DNA of 64,000 nucleotides, taken from NCBI GenBank assembly GCA_032433765.1, contig JAVIAB010000051.1, forward strand, positions 148,083,275 through 148,147,274, read 5' to 3'. The notes beneath the pieces are model-generated. The model was not told the DNA's origin. It saw only the letters and a program-made list of their open reading frames with translations, and ran no database searches. This document shows, in pieces, positions 23,541 to 35,031 of the stretch. Position numbers and translations under genes: made by a program. The DNA is from Megaustenia siamemsis. Its lineage: Eukaryota; Mollusca; Gastropoda; Stylommatophora; Ariophantidae. How positions within the stretch are numbered: the first letter of the stretch is position 1; the number at the start of each line of letters is the position of its first letter.

Positions 23541-24385
23541 TTTCAGTGGCTGACGCTTAGTGGTTAACAATCAGTGGTTACCGTTCATTGGTTAACGTTC
23601 AGTGGTTGGTATTTAGTGGTTTGTGTTCAGTGATTAGAATTCATTGTTTAACGTTAAGAGATTAGTGTTCAGTGGTTGGTGTTCAGTGGTTAGTGTTCAG
23701 TGGTAAGTGTTCAGTGGTTAGTGTTCAGTGGTTGGTGTTCAGTGGTTAGTGTTCAGTGGTAAGTGTTCAGTGGTTGGTGTTCAGTGGTTAGTGTTCAGTG
23801 GTTGGTGTTCAGTGGTTAGTGTTCAGTGGTTAGTGTTCAGTGGTTAGTGTTCAGTGGTAAGTGTTCAGTGGTTGGTGTTCAGTGGTAAGTGTTCAGTGGT
23901 TGGTATTTAGTGGTAAGTGTTCAGTGGTTGGTGTTCAGTGGTTGGTGTTCAGTGGTTAGTATTCAGTGGTTGGTGTTCAGTGGTTAGTGTTCAGTGGTTG
24001 GTATTTAGTGGTTGGTGTTCAGTGGTTAGTGTTTAGTGGTTAGTGTTTAGTGGTTGGTGTTCAGTGGTTAGTATTCAGTGGTTGGTGTTCAGTGGTTGGT
24101 ATTCAGTGGTTGGTATTTAGTGGTTGATGTTTAGTGGTTGGTGTTTAGCGGTTGTTGTTCAGTGGTTGGCTTTCAGTGTTTGGTGTTTAGTGTTTAGTTT
24201 TCTGTGGTTGGTTTTCAGTGGTTAATGTTCAATGGTTAGTGTTCAACGATTAGCGTTTAATGGTTAATGTTCAGTGGTTAGCGTTCAGCGATTAGCGTTT
24301 AGTAGTTAATGTTCAGTGGTTAGCGTTCAGCGATTAGCGTTTAGTAGTTAATGTTCAGTGGTTAGCGTTCAGTAGTTAGTGAACA
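23541..24385. repeat. 14-bp minisatellite (GTGGTTAGTGTTCA), about 60 copies
   Basis: The unit GTGGTTAGTGTTCA has variants TTGGTGTTCA and TAAGTGTTCA. At the right end (about 24276-24360) three diverged units form a 42-bp higher-order block, GTTAGCGTTCAGCG plus ATTAGCGTTTAGTA plus GTTAATGTTCAGTG, present twice. Confidence 0.96.
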
Positions 24386-25080
24386 AATCTGCCTAAGAAA
24401 AGGTCTTTGGTTTGTTTCCAATCAACATCTTTTAAGTTCAAGCCTTTTAGTTGTTCAATAATTTTTTGTGGGAAAAATCAGCACTGGCGTAGTGTTGACC
24501 ACACCATATTTCCTGCATGTTATACTCGATGCGAGCTGCTAAAAGTAGAGTTGTGTAAGAACTGATAGCGGGATTTGAAAGCGTGGAAGGTGAAGGATGT
24601 TCCCCTGGCAATCCTTAAAATAAATGACAATCATTATCAGCAGGACAAATCATGAGTCCTGAATGTCCTGAAGAAGTTGAGTCCATGCTGATGACGCAAT
24701 GTTTTCAAATGTCCACTGAAGGTATTCAAATTTTAAAAAAAAAGTATGTTACGTTTACTTAAGGTGAAATCTGTCCATTAAGAAACTGAAATTGAGTTGT
24801 GAAATACTACTTCAATGAATTAAACTACAGAATTTGGAGAAGAAACGTCCAGTGCATGATATGCACTTTAAAGATTGGTGCAGTGTGAGATTCTTTGAGG
24901 CAGATAGTCGTTTTTGTTTCCAGCTGTGTCGGTGCAGTGTTGTAACACGCGCAGTTCACACCGTTCATGCGTGTAGCTCATTTAACAATATTAGCAATCT
25001 CATGGGTACCTTTATTTCGTTTGATCTCTTCTCCGCGTTTTATTAATTTAAACATTTGCGGTTTTCTTGTATTTGTTTGA
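24386..25080. other. No recognisable feature
   Basis: Unique AT-rich DNA. The 70-codon frame at 24834-25046 has no motif and no convincing splice context. Confidence 0.4.
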
Positions 25081-25195
25081 AGCCCAGGTGGCTGAGTGGT
25101 TAAAGTGATCGCTTCCTGATCACAAAGATCCGGGTTCGATTTCCAGAAGTGGAGGTGCGTTTTTTTTTTAATTGGGGGGGGGGAGGGGGCTGACA
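25081..25195 (+). mobile_element. tRNA-like SINE head
   Basis: AGCCCAGGTGGCTGAGTGG carries a perfect A box (TGGCTGAGTGG at 25089-25099). A near-consensus B box (GGTTCGATTTCC) follows at about 25133. A five-pair arm, TGATC/GATCA, frames a seven-base anticodon-like loop. The loop lacks T at position 33 and the acceptor ends do not pair well, so this is a tRNA-derived element or tRNA pseudogene, not a working tRNA. A T-run and a G-run follow. Confidence 0.65.
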
Positions 25196-25204
25196 ATTCT
25201 ACGG

Positions 25205-25243
25205 GTTCATCATCATCATTATAATCATCATCATCATCATCGA
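25205..25243. repeat. (ATC)n tract, RTE-b tail
   Basis: An imperfect ATC/CAT triplet tract sits at the 3' end of the minus-strand RTE-b copy. The same triplet marks nearly every RTE-like 3' end in the window. Confidence 0.85.
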
Positions 25244-27090
25244 GTGTCATATTCGCAACTAAGGTTGGCTACCATGGAGCGCCATTCTGTTCAGTCTCTT
25301 GCTTTGATGGTGCAGGTTGTCTTAGGCTTACTTGTCCATCTTTTGACGTTACTCGCCCATGTTAGTCTTGGTCTGCCTCTGCCTCTTTTACCTTGTATTT
25401 TCCCCACCAATATTACTTTTATTAGGCTGTTGTGTCTTTTTAACATGCCCCAAAAATCGCATTTGTCTTGATTGAATTGTGTTTAGTAGTTCTGTTTTCA
25501 TATTTAGTTGTTTTAAGACTTCATCGTTTAATTTCTTTTCTTTCCATCCACTTCTTCCTATTTTTCTGTATATTCACATTTCAAAGGCTTCAATTTTCTA
25601 TTCCGTTTTCATGTCTAATGTCCATGTTTCTGCACCATATAGGAATGTTGAGAAGACATAACATTTTGCTATTCTTAGTTTTAACCCTGGTGTTATTTGT
25701 TTTGATGTTATTTTATTTTTCACGACATTAAAATTACTGTTGACCATTCCTATTCTTCTGTTTATTTCAGCTCTACATTTTCCATCACTGGTTATAGTAT
25801 GTCCAAGGTAGTTGTAGTTCTGAACTGTCTCCATGTCTATTCCTTTAATTTTGATATACACTTGTGGGTTTTGAGTATTTTCTTTGTTTATGATCATAGT
25901 TTTAGTCTTTTTGATATTCATATCTAATCCAAATTTTTTGCTTGTCATGTTTACTTCATTAAGTAATTGTTGTAGATCTTTAACACTTTCTGCTAATAGA
26001 ATAGTATCATCAGCATATCTTATGTTATTGATTATCTTTCCACTAATGTATAGGCATGGTATCTCTATGATGTTTTAAAAGATTTGCTCAGTGTATAGAT
26101 TGAACAAGCTTGGTGATAGGATGCATCCCTGCCTTACTCCTCTTTTTATATCCATGGTTGTAGAGTTCTCCTTGTTATATTTTATAATTGTTGTTTTCTC
26201 CCTATATAAATCACATATTAATCGTATGTCTGTGTCATCTAGACGTATATCTTTTAGGCACTCTATAAGTTGTTTGTGGTGTATTCTATCAAAAGCTTTG
26301 GTGTAGTCTATGAAGCAGGCATATATTGGCTTGTTTACTTCTGTGTACTTTTCGATTAATGTTCTCATTTAGAATATGGCATCTTTTATCCCACTATTTT
26401 TCCTAAATCCAAATTGCTGCTCATCTAATTCAATATTGATTTTATTCTGAATCCTTCCTTTTCTAACTTTTAGCAAGATTTTCGTAACATGGCTCATTAG
26501 GTTTATTGTTCGAAAATCACTGCATTCAACTGCACCATTCCTTTTAGGCAATGCAATAAAAGTTGATATTTTTTAGTTCATTTGGTATGTATCCTGTATG
26601 GTATATGTCGTTGCGTATGTCTGTAATCACTTCAATGCCAAGATCTTCTAGTGCCTGTGTCTATCTCTATGCTATCAGGTCTTGCTACTTTTCCACTTTT
26701 CATTGTTTTTATACTATTTTCCCACCTAAGATTTTAAGATTGTATAGCCTGATGTACATTTTATAATTGGTTTCTTGTCCCTTTGATCATGAAATAGTTC
26801 TGTTATATATTCTTGCCATCTATCTATTATAACTTTATTGTCTGTTAGCATTTTTCCGTTTTTGTTTGCAATGCATCCGCTTTTTGTGGCTTTTTAAAAA
26901 TTGTTATTAGTCATTCTCTTTACTTCCGTGTGCATTCCTCTTACTTCTTGTTTTCTTTCAATAGTTTCTATTTCTATACATTTTTGGTTGAGACAGTCCT
27001 CTTTTGCCTTTTTTGGATAATTCATTATTTATTTTATTGTATGGGCAATTTTCTTCGCTTGTCTACTTTCTTCAATTTTTTTCTAAGATA
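25244..27090 (-). mobile_element. RTE-b LINE, 5'-truncated copy
   Basis: The longest RTE-b copy. On the minus strand it runs from the lysine-rich linker (about 27090) through a TINLMSHVTKILL-like segment (26480), [13 protein letters not shown] (26290), GVRQGCILSPSLFN (26130) and a YADDT catalytic box (about 26010). It then passes YNYLGHTITSDGKC (25790) and a C-terminal cysteine-poor region. The endonuclease is missing, and stops or shifts break the frame at about 26370, 26075 and 25950. It has no activity of its own. Confidence 0.9.
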
Positions 27091-27184
27091 GTATTAGTCA
27101 TTTGTTATGTTGTGTTATTTTCTTCCTTTTTCTTGTTTTTTCTCCGAATTCACCCAGTCTATAAAAATGGAGCTTGAGCATATA

Positions 27185-29959
27185 ATATAATGGAATCCAT
27201 ATAATGGAAATTGAACATCTTGGGACTATGTGAAATGAGATGGACAGGGGCAGGATTATTACAACGCGACAGTGGAAATGTAATTTACTCTGGGGGAACC
27301 ACACACGAAAGAGGAGTAGGCATCATGTTAGATAGAGAAAGAAGCAAAACAGCTAAAGGATTTTGGCCAGTATCAGACAGAATTCTGCTAGTAAAATTGA
27401 GTGGCAGACCAATGGATATCAACATAATTCAAGTTTATGCACCAACAAGTAATAGCGAAGAAGAAGTCATTGACACTTTTTACGAGGAGCTAGAGTCGGC
27501 CATGGAACAATGTAAATCCCAAGAAATAACTATTGTATTAGGGGATCTCAATGCAAAGGTAGGAACAGCTAAAGTGCAAAATGTGACGGGGGGACATGGC
27601 CTTGGCGAGACGAATGACAGAGGGAATAGATTGATAGATTGGGCAAAGACACATGAAATGATTATAGGTAACACCTGGTTCAAACAACACCCTAGGCGAC
27701 TATGGACATGGCAAAGCCCAGACAAAAAAGTACTCATTCAAATTGATTTTATACTGGTACAGAGAAGATTCAGGAATGGGCTAACATCGGTTAAAACAAG
27801 GCCAGGAGCAAATTGTAATAGTGACCATGTACCAGTAGTTGGAAAGATAAGAATTAAACTGCGGAAGGCACAGAAATCCCCAAGAAATATAAAATTAGAA
27901 CTAGATATGCTAAGAGTAGATAAACAGATGAGTGATAAGTACAGCATGATAGTACAAAATAGATATAATGCTATTGAGAAAATACAGGACATCCAGGAAC
28001 AGTGGGAAATGCTCAAACAATCGATTCAGCAAACATCAAAAGAAGTAATACCAGTGACTAAAAGAATCAACAAAAAGAAATGGATGACAGAAGAAATATT
28101 ACAACTAACGGACGAAAGAAGAAAACATAAGAAAGAAGAACGAGCATACAAAATATTGCACAAAGAGATCCAAAACAAGTGCAGAGAAGCAAAGGAAGGA
28201 TGGTTAAAACAGAAATGTAAAGAAATGGAAAAACAACAAAAGAAAGACTCAAAATTTATGCACAATCAGTTAAATGAATTAACAGGAAGAAAAGAAGTCA
28301 AAGTTTCAGGATGTGTGAAATCAAAGGAAGGAAATATAATAATGGGACAGGAGAAGAAAATGGAAAGATGGACAGAATATATCAGTCAACTCTATGATGA
28401 TGAAAGACCAGAATTAAACAATTCAAATGAAGACACAGGACCACCAATAATGCAGAGTGAAGTGGAGGACGCAATTCAACACATGAAAAGAGGCAAAGCT
28501 CAAGGTCCCGACAATATAACAATCGAAGAGATAAATGCATTAGGAGAGCTGGGAGTACAAGTCATAACAAAATTACTCAATGACATATATAACACTGGAC
28601 ACATACCTGAAGATCTACTAAAATCTATCTTTGTAGCCATACCGAAGAAGTCAGGCGCCACTGATTGTGAAGACCATCGCACTATTAGTCTCATGAGCCA
28701 TATGACTAAAATATTACTAAGAATAATTATGAGACGTGTAAGGAACAAAATAAAACCAGAAATAAGTGAGGAACAATGTGGATTTGTGGAAGGAAAGGGC
28801 ACCAATAATGCAATATACATCTTAAGGACATTGATAGAAAGATCTATAGAGGTAAAGAAAGATCTATATATGTGCTTTATAGACTACACAAAAGCATTTG
28901 ACAAAGTAAAGCATGTGGAAATAATCAATATGCTGGAGAAATTAAACATTGATGGCAATGATCTGAGAATCATAAAAAACATGTACTGGCAACAAACAGC
29001 AGCTATACGAATTAACAACCAAACAGGACAATTCCAATATATAAAACAAGGAGTCAGACAAGGCTGTGTTCTGTCACCGGATTTGTTTTCACTTTACAGC
29101 GAATATATTATGAGATCAATAGTAGACAAAAAAGGAATTGAAGTCAACGGTCACAACATAAATAATTTGCGATATGCGGATGACACAGTCTTAATAGCAG
29201 AGACAGAGAACGAACTACAAGCAATGATAGACATAATAGTGGAAGAAAGCAACAAGAAAGGTCTCAGTCTGAATAGTAAGAAAACAGAAGTAATGGTTAT
29301 ATCGAAGAAACAATCATCACCATCATGCAGCATAAAAATAAACGAGACAAACCTGAAACAAGTGCAACGTTTCAAATACTTGGGCACAATAATAACATCA
29401 GATGGGAGATGCACCACAGAAATAAAAAGCAGAATAGCTCAGGCCAAAATAACATTTCAGAAAATGAAAAATATCTTATGCAACAAATCTATGTCAATAA
29501 AAATGAGAAAGAGAGTTCATCGGTGCTTTATAGAACAAATTCTGACCTATGTAAGCGAATCATGGACAGTAGACACACAAATGAAAAGACGATTAGCGGC
29601 TACAGAGATGGGATTTCTCAGAAGAATGTTGAAAGTTCCCTGGACAGATAAAAAGACCAATGAGGAAGTTCTCAAAGAGGCCAACACAAAAAGGGAGCTC
29701 TTAAAAAACATCAGAAAGAAGCAATGAACATTTTTCGGGCACATCGTGAGAAGAGGAAAGTTGGAATACTTGGTTACAACTGGCAAAATAAAAGGAAAGA
29801 GAGATAGCGGAAGACAAAGAGAGAAAATACTGGATAGCTTGGTGTCATGGCATGGAAAACAGTCAACAACATAACTGATACGATGCACAGTAGATAGAAG
29901 ATTGTGGAGGGACATGATCGCCTACGCCAATCGGCAGGGTACATGATGATGATGATGAT
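27185..29959 (+). mobile_element. RTE-a LINE, best-preserved copy
   Basis: A 2.77-kb non-LTR retrotransposon copy covering most of the endonuclease, the reverse transcriptase, the C-terminal domain and a GATGATGATGATGAT tail at 29944-29959. It lacks the start of the endonuclease, as expected for a copy whose target-primed reverse transcription stopped early. It lies head-to-tail against an inverted RTE-b (25244-27090), and a diverged SINE-1 begins right after its tail. No target-site duplication was identified. It is the reference for the RTE-a fragments listed elsewhere. Confidence 0.93.
27211..29874 (+). pseudogene. RTE-a ORF2: endonuclease-reverse transcriptase, near-intact
   Basis: An open frame of 838 codons (to 29727), about the length of an RTE ORF2 without its N-terminus. 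Residues 1-215 are an APE-type endonuclease: the catalytic Glu in GLCEMRWTG (residue 8), QVYAPT (74-79), GDLNAKVG (111-118), WTWQSP, QIDFI and SDH (204-206). A charged linker (about 215-420) follows. The reverse transcriptase includes AQGPDN (about 431), [19 protein letters not shown] (about 556), [10 protein letters not shown] (about 614) and the catalytic YADD (about 655-658). No start codon is visible; the frame opens after a TAA at 27202 and its first codon is TTG, so the real N-terminus is lost. A TGA at 29725-29727 cuts the C-terminal domain where other copies have a serine codon, and the same frame reaches a second stop (TAA 29872-29874). Otherwise no shift is seen. Confidence 0.92.
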
Positions 29960-29963
29960 AAAA

Positions 29964-30112
29964 ATGGATACCATATTTTTTTCTGGAAAGTGAAGGCGGC
30001 CTGGCGTGATACAGACCACGTGACTTAACAATGTGCCGTGGTCATGGAAGAATATGGTCACATATAGTCCACGTTCGTACTGCAAGGCGTGAAGGGAACC
30101 TGAACTTTATTT
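29964..30112 (+). mobile_element. SINE-1 diverged subfamily, head missing
   Basis: The SINE-1 body on the forward strand (ATGGATACC, CTGGAAAGTGAAGGCGGCC, CAGACCACGTGAC), close to the diverged copy at 18239-18400. It abuts the triplet tail of the RTE-a copy. The tRNA-like head is missing. Confidence 0.75.
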
Positions 30113-30344
30113 TCCCCTATGTGTATATGCATCTGTGTGTATATGCAAGAATGTTTGCAGGTGTGTATGAGAGTGTTTATCTATTTACATTTATGTGGTC
30201 AGTATGCGGTTTAATAAAAACAACGCAGAATCAAGGAACTGGACTTCTAACTTCTAGTATTCTCATTACAAAGAAACAGGAAACGAGGAAACATATGTGT
30301 GTACTACATTAAGTATTTGCTGTTTGTTCATATGACTGTGTTTA
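30113..30344. other. No recognisable feature
   Basis: TG-rich spacer (GTGTATATGCA-type) without a supported feature. Confidence 0.4.
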
Positions 30345-30539
30345 TGTTTGATCACATCACCGCAACGCACAATAAAGATATGTGGAAACATGCTAAAACA
30401 GGTAAATGAATTTAAATATCTGGGAACAATGTTCACCTCAGATGGTAGATGTACAACAGAGGTAAGGTGCAGAATAGATCAGGTAAATGCTGCTTTCCAA
30501 GAAATGAGGAAGATACAGTGCAATCCATTTTAGACACAT
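30345..30539 (+). mobile_element. RTE-c LINE, left part (split by RTE-d)
   Basis: The forward strand encodes QVNEFKYLGTMFTSDGRCTT and a following QVNAAFQEMRKIQCN segment, matching the minus-strand RTE-c copy at 35513-36079. It stops in mid-domain, where an inverted RTE-d begins, and resumes at about 31003. Confidence 0.88.
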
Positions 30540-31002
30540 TCTTCTTCTCCTTCTTCTATCCTTCCTCTGCTGTCGTTGGCGTCGAGGTGAGAAACAATCT
30601 GCGATTCTTTGCTCTTCTGTTGGCCTCTTCTGATGTTATTTCTCCTAGCGACTCTGGTATTCCCTTTATCCATCTCTTTCTCGGTCTTCCTCTTAATCTG
30701 GCGTTTTGGTAGCGTTTATTTAAGGATCTTTGAGTCATTGTTAGTTCTTTTTGTCTTGTTATGTGGACGAACCAATTTATCTGTTGTTTCTTTATGTATT
30801 CAATGGCTGGTTCAATTTCGAGTTTCTTCCTCAGGTCAGTGTTTCTTACTCTGTCCCTTAAGCTGTTTCCTGTCATTCTTCTGAGACATTTCACTTCGGT
30901 GGTCGTTATCTTTCTTATTGTTCTAGAGTCCAGCGTCCAATTCTGGCACTGATAACTCAGAGTTGGTCGAAAAATTGATTTGTATATTGCCCCATCATTT
31001 TT
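30540..31002 (-). mobile_element. RTE-d LINE fragment nested in RTE-c
   Basis: The minus strand encodes a distinct RTE-like C-terminus: KCLRRMTGNSLRDRVRN, EIEPAIEYIKKQQINWFVH, a GRPRKRW motif and EEANRRAKNRRLF. It ends in a GAAGAAGGAGAAGAAGAA tail at its 3' end (30540-30560). It splits RTE-c between the codons for QCN and those for IETRKRV. The junctions carry a degenerate ATTTT-G--CA duplication (ATTTTAGACA left, ATTTTTGCCA right). Confidence 0.85.
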
Positions 31003-31465
31003 GCCAATAGAAACAAGAAAAAGAGTTATTAAATATTATGTAGAGCCAGTCTTAACATATGGATGTTAATCAAGGACAATAGGACAACAGATAAGAAAAT
31101 CACCGGAGGCGGCTGTACAAATGTTGTTTTACAGAAGAATATTGAGAATACCATGGGCAGTTAAGTATAGTAATGAAGACCCTCTGAAAGAGGCCAAAGG
31201 AAAGAGAGAGCTGATTTCCAATATTAGGAAGAAACAGTAATAATTTGTTGGCCATGTAATGAGAAGATAACAGCTGGAAAATATTGTGACAACTGGGAAA
31301 ATTGAGGGACGAAGAGATAGAGGGAAGCAAAGAGAAAAGATACCAGGAAGCTTAAGAGAATGGCTTGGTAGAAGGTCAACAACAGAAATGATAAATAACT
31401 GTCGAGATCGAAAGTTGCGGAGAGACATGATCACCTACACCAGCAGGCATAGTGTTGGATGATGA
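31003..31465 (+). mobile_element. RTE-c LINE, right part and 3' end
   Basis: Continues the copy begun at 30345: ETRKRVIKYYVEPVLTYG, a FYRRILRIPW segment, RELISNIRKKQ, FVGHVMRR and RDRGKQREKI, ending in GATGATGATGATG at 31458-31470. In-frame stops (for example after TYGC and after RKKQ) show it is dead. Confidence 0.88.
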
Positions 31466-31869
31466 TGATGTGATGTCTATGCCAGTGATTGTATATCTGT
31501 GAATTCGAATATTTTTCGTGTATTACAGATATATGTCTGTGTCTCCTTTTGCGTTCCTGTGTATTATAGTGTAATTGTGCGTGCGTGTCTAGGATTCTGA
31601 ATAACCAAAGGAGAATAAAAAAGAACCTACGTAATTGTCTGCTGTTAATTCAGTCAGAGACTAAAAATAACAATCTTGGAAATGCGTTACGAATTGTAAA
31701 TTGCGAAAGATGAATTGAAAAACATTTGGGAATAGGGAATATAATGAGACCATTAGGGAGTAGATTTCACTCAGACAGCAGATGAAAGGATGGAGAGAGA
31801 GTATAAGCAAGTGATGAGGAGGAAATGAGAAAAGATATATAGAATGAGAACTGGGTGTTAGGGGACAGG
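31466..31869. other. No recognisable feature
   Basis: Unique AT-rich sequence downstream of RTE-c. No supported feature. Confidence 0.4.
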
Positions 31870-31899
31870 AGAAAGAGAGACAGAGAGAGAGAGAGACAG

Positions 31900-31930
<31 letters not shown>

Positions 31931-31950
31931 GAAGTAGAAGAAGAAGAAGA
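31870..31950. repeat. (GA)n / (GAA)n microsatellite
   Basis: A GAGAGA tract passes into GAAGAAGAA with GTA interruptions. Purine-rich sequence continues loosely to about 32230, creating serine/phenylalanine-rich reverse frames that are not genes. Confidence 0.95.
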
Positions 31951-33221
31951 CATTGTAGATGACAGTTTGGAGACAGTTGCGAGAAGAATACAACAGGATG
32001 GAATAGAAGCTAACATTGAAGATAAAATTAGATGATAACTAAATCGTGTTAAAGAGAGAGAAATAGACAAAGAACGAAATAAAGAAATAAAGGAATTAAA
32101 GAAGAAACAAACAAACAAAAGAGACAGAGTAGAGAAAGAATGAAAGTAAGTAAGGAAAATAATAAAACACAAAAAGAAAGAGAGAAAAAGAAAGTAAGAA
32201 ACAAAATAAAGACTGAAAGACCTGTAAAGGTTGAAGACCTAGGGGACAAGATGAGATAGAGACACCGCTGCGTACAGTGACAGACAACACAATCATTACC
32301 TTCCTATATATTATTTACTTGCAGTCCCAAAGACTTGACGATCTACTTGCGCTATAAGAGATTATTTCCTCTTGACAATAATTACAACTGTCAATCTTTC
32401 GTGCCAACTTCCTACACTTTCTGCCAGAAAAAAAACAACCAAGAGATGGACAAGAAGATGGCCCAGTGGGACACGGCTGTATAATAAGCTTCTTCTTTGG
32501 GAAACTTCTTTTATTGTAGAATAAAAAATGCTTACAAGCAAATTATTATTATTATGAGTCCCAGAGCTACATCATTCTACTGAGTTATGTCTCCCTGTCT
32601 TTACGACAGCCAATTACGATTGTTGCTATTGTTTCTTAATGATTGTATAAATAAGCCAGGAGCAATGGTGGGATGTGACGTACTCTCCTACAAGGTATAA
32701 TGACAGCTTAACAAGAATAAAAGAGGAACAAAAACAAAATCATGACCTTTCGGCCTAAATGAGACCTTCTTCAGAAAACGAGAACACAAACAGACAACGG
32801 AATGAAGATAAATCCTACTACATCTAGAATGAGCGGAACTAGTAGATCAAAGGAGATATAACAATGGAATAAGAGGTGAAATGAAATGACAAAACGAAAA
32901 CGAAATGTACTACTTTATAAGAGATTACAAAATAAATTAGGTAAAAATTTAAGCAATGCAAGAATTAGCTGAAACTCCAGTAGCACCTCAATGGCGTGTA
33001 GACAGTAAACCAGATACTGATGGGTCGGGAAGTGAGGGTTGTGAGAGGGATGTTTGTCAGTTACCCTCCACATTAATGTGAACAAGTCACTGCCTGTAGG
33101 TTAAACTAAACCTAGGATTATTGACCTATCTATACGAACCATATCTAATATGATTATTAGAGAAGACAATTTAGGTAACTTAACGCAGCGACAACAAGCA
33201 AGCAATGTTTATATGCTGTGT
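31951..33221. other. Mostly unassigned; purine-rich left part
   Basis: Purine-rich DNA to about 32230, then unique sequence. The only notable item is a hammerhead-like motif at 32741-32785, listed separately. Confidence 0.4.
32741..32785 (-). ncRNA. Hammerhead-ribozyme-like core (candidate)
   Basis: On the minus strand, CTGAAGA is followed by A, a GGTCT/AGGCC five-pair hairpin with loop CATTT, and then GAAA. This matches the conserved CUGANGA, stem II and GAAA core of hammerhead ribozymes. Stems I and III could not be drawn convincingly from the flanks, so activity is doubtful. Such cores occur at the ends of Penelope-like elements and retrozymes in animals, but no PLE coding sequence is seen here. 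Confidence 0.3.
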
Positions 33222-34130
33222 TTATTGTATATGTTAGTAATACAAACCATGAAAATATGCGTATATTTTAGTAATACAAACCATGAAAATATGCGTATAT
33301 TTTAGTAATACAAACCATGAAAATATGCGTATATGTTAGTAATACAAACCATGAAAATATGCGTATATTTTAGTAATACAAACCATGAAAATATGCGTAT
33401 ATTTTACTAATGTAAACAATGAGAATATGCGTATATTTTAGTAATACAAACTATGGGAATACGTATATTTTAGTAATGTAAACTATGAGATAAAGACGTA
33501 TATTTGAGTAAAACGCAATGAGAACATGCGTATATTTGAGTAATGTAAACTATGAGAATATGCGTATATTTTGGTAATACAAACTATGGGAATACGTATA
33601 TTTTAGTAATGTAAAGTATGAGATAAAGACGTATATTTTAGTAAAACGCTATTTGAACATGCGTATATTTTAGTAATGTAAACTATGAGAATATGCATAT
33701 ATTTTAGTAAAACGCTATGAGAAAATACGTATATTTGAGTAATGTAAACTATGAGAATATGCGTATATTTTAGAAATACAAACTATGAGATTATGTGTGT
33801 ATTTTAGTAATACAAACTATGGGAATACGCGTATATTTTAGTACTATGAACTTAAAGAATATGCATATATTTTATTAATACTAATCGAGAATATAAGTGT
33901 ATTTAATAATACAAGCTATTAGAATAGCGTATATTTTAGTAATATAAACTATGAGAATATGCGAATATAATTTAGTAATACAAACTACAAGAATATGCTT
34001 TTTTTCTTAGGAATACAAACTCAAAATATGAGTGTTTCATAGAAAACCATTATGAGAATATAAAATCATATTTGAAATATAAACTATAACAATATAAGTG
34101 CATATTTGTTAAATAACCTGGAAGATTATG
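33222..34130. repeat. 34-bp minisatellite, degenerating to the right
   Basis: The unit is TATATTTTAGTAATACAAAC plus CATGAAAATATGCG. The first five or six copies are nearly identical; from 33410 on, substitutions and small deletions accumulate. Diverged units of the same repeat reappear at 37080-37290, beyond a LINE block. Confidence 0.93.
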
Positions 34131-34140
34131 CCACATTTGG

Positions 34141-34237
34141 ACGCTAGACACAAGAACTAGAAGAAAAAAAGCACTACCGTGATGAAATGTGTTAGACGCA
34201 TGGCAGGAAATGGCCCGAGAGATAAGAGCAGAAATGG
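34141..34237 (+). mobile_element. RTE-d fragment
   Basis: The forward strand encodes KCVRRMAGNGPRDKSRN, closely matching the RTE-d segment KCLRRMTGNSLRDRVRN at 30840-30894. It is truncated on both sides. Confidence 0.75.
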
Positions 34238-34309
34238 TTCATCATCATGTGTCATATCGGTTGGCGTTGGCAAAACTTTCCTTCTACACTTTTATTTACA
34301 CAGTGTAAT

Positions 34310-34437
34310 TCTGTTGCAATTCTACCAATTCTGTTGCAAATCTACCAATTCTGTTGCAAATCTACCAATTCTGTTGCAATTCTATCAATTCTGTTGCAGT
34401 TCTATCAATTCTGTTGCAATTCTACCAATTCTGTTGA
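34310..34437. repeat. 20-bp tandem repeat inside RTE-a
   Basis: About 6.4 copies of TTCTGTTGCAATTCTACCAA and close variants. Other RTE-a copies have a single ATCAATTCTGTTG-like stretch here, so the array is a local expansion of LINE sequence. Confidence 0.93.
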
Positions 34438-35031
34438 TGATTTTCCATGCCATGACACCAAATTATCTAGCATCTTCTCTTTTCGTCTGCTGTCCATGAT
34501 TCGCCTCCATAGGTCATAATTGGCTCTATATAGCACCGACGCGCACTCTATCTCACTTCTATTGACATAGACTTGTTGCACAAGACGTTTTTCATTTTCT
34601 GAAGTGCTATTTTGTCCTGAGCTATTTTGCTTTTTATCTCTATTGTGCATCTTCCATCTGATGTTATTATAGTGCTCAAGTATTTGACGCGTTGCACTTT
34701 TTTTCACATTTGTCCTGTTTATTTTTATGTTGCATGCTGGTGGTGATTGTTTCTTTCCTATGACTATTACTTTTGTTTGATTACTATTCAGACTGGGATC
34801 TCTCTTTTTGCATTCTTTCACTATTATGTTCATCATTTCTTGTAGCTCATTCTCTGTCTCTGCTATTAAGACTGTGTCATCCGAATATCGCAAATTGCTT
34901 ATGGTGTGACCGCTGACTTCATTTTCTTTTTATTTACTATTGATCTCATAATATTTTCGGTCTAAAGTGAAAACAAATCTGGCGAGAGAACACAGCCTTG
35001 TCTGACTCCTTTTATATATTAGAATTGTCTT

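Noticed and set aside
25081..25160. Functional tRNA gene
   Set aside because: A and B boxes and an anticodon-like arm are present, but position 33 is not T, the acceptor ends do not pair, and a simple-sequence tail follows. It fits a tRNA-derived SINE better.
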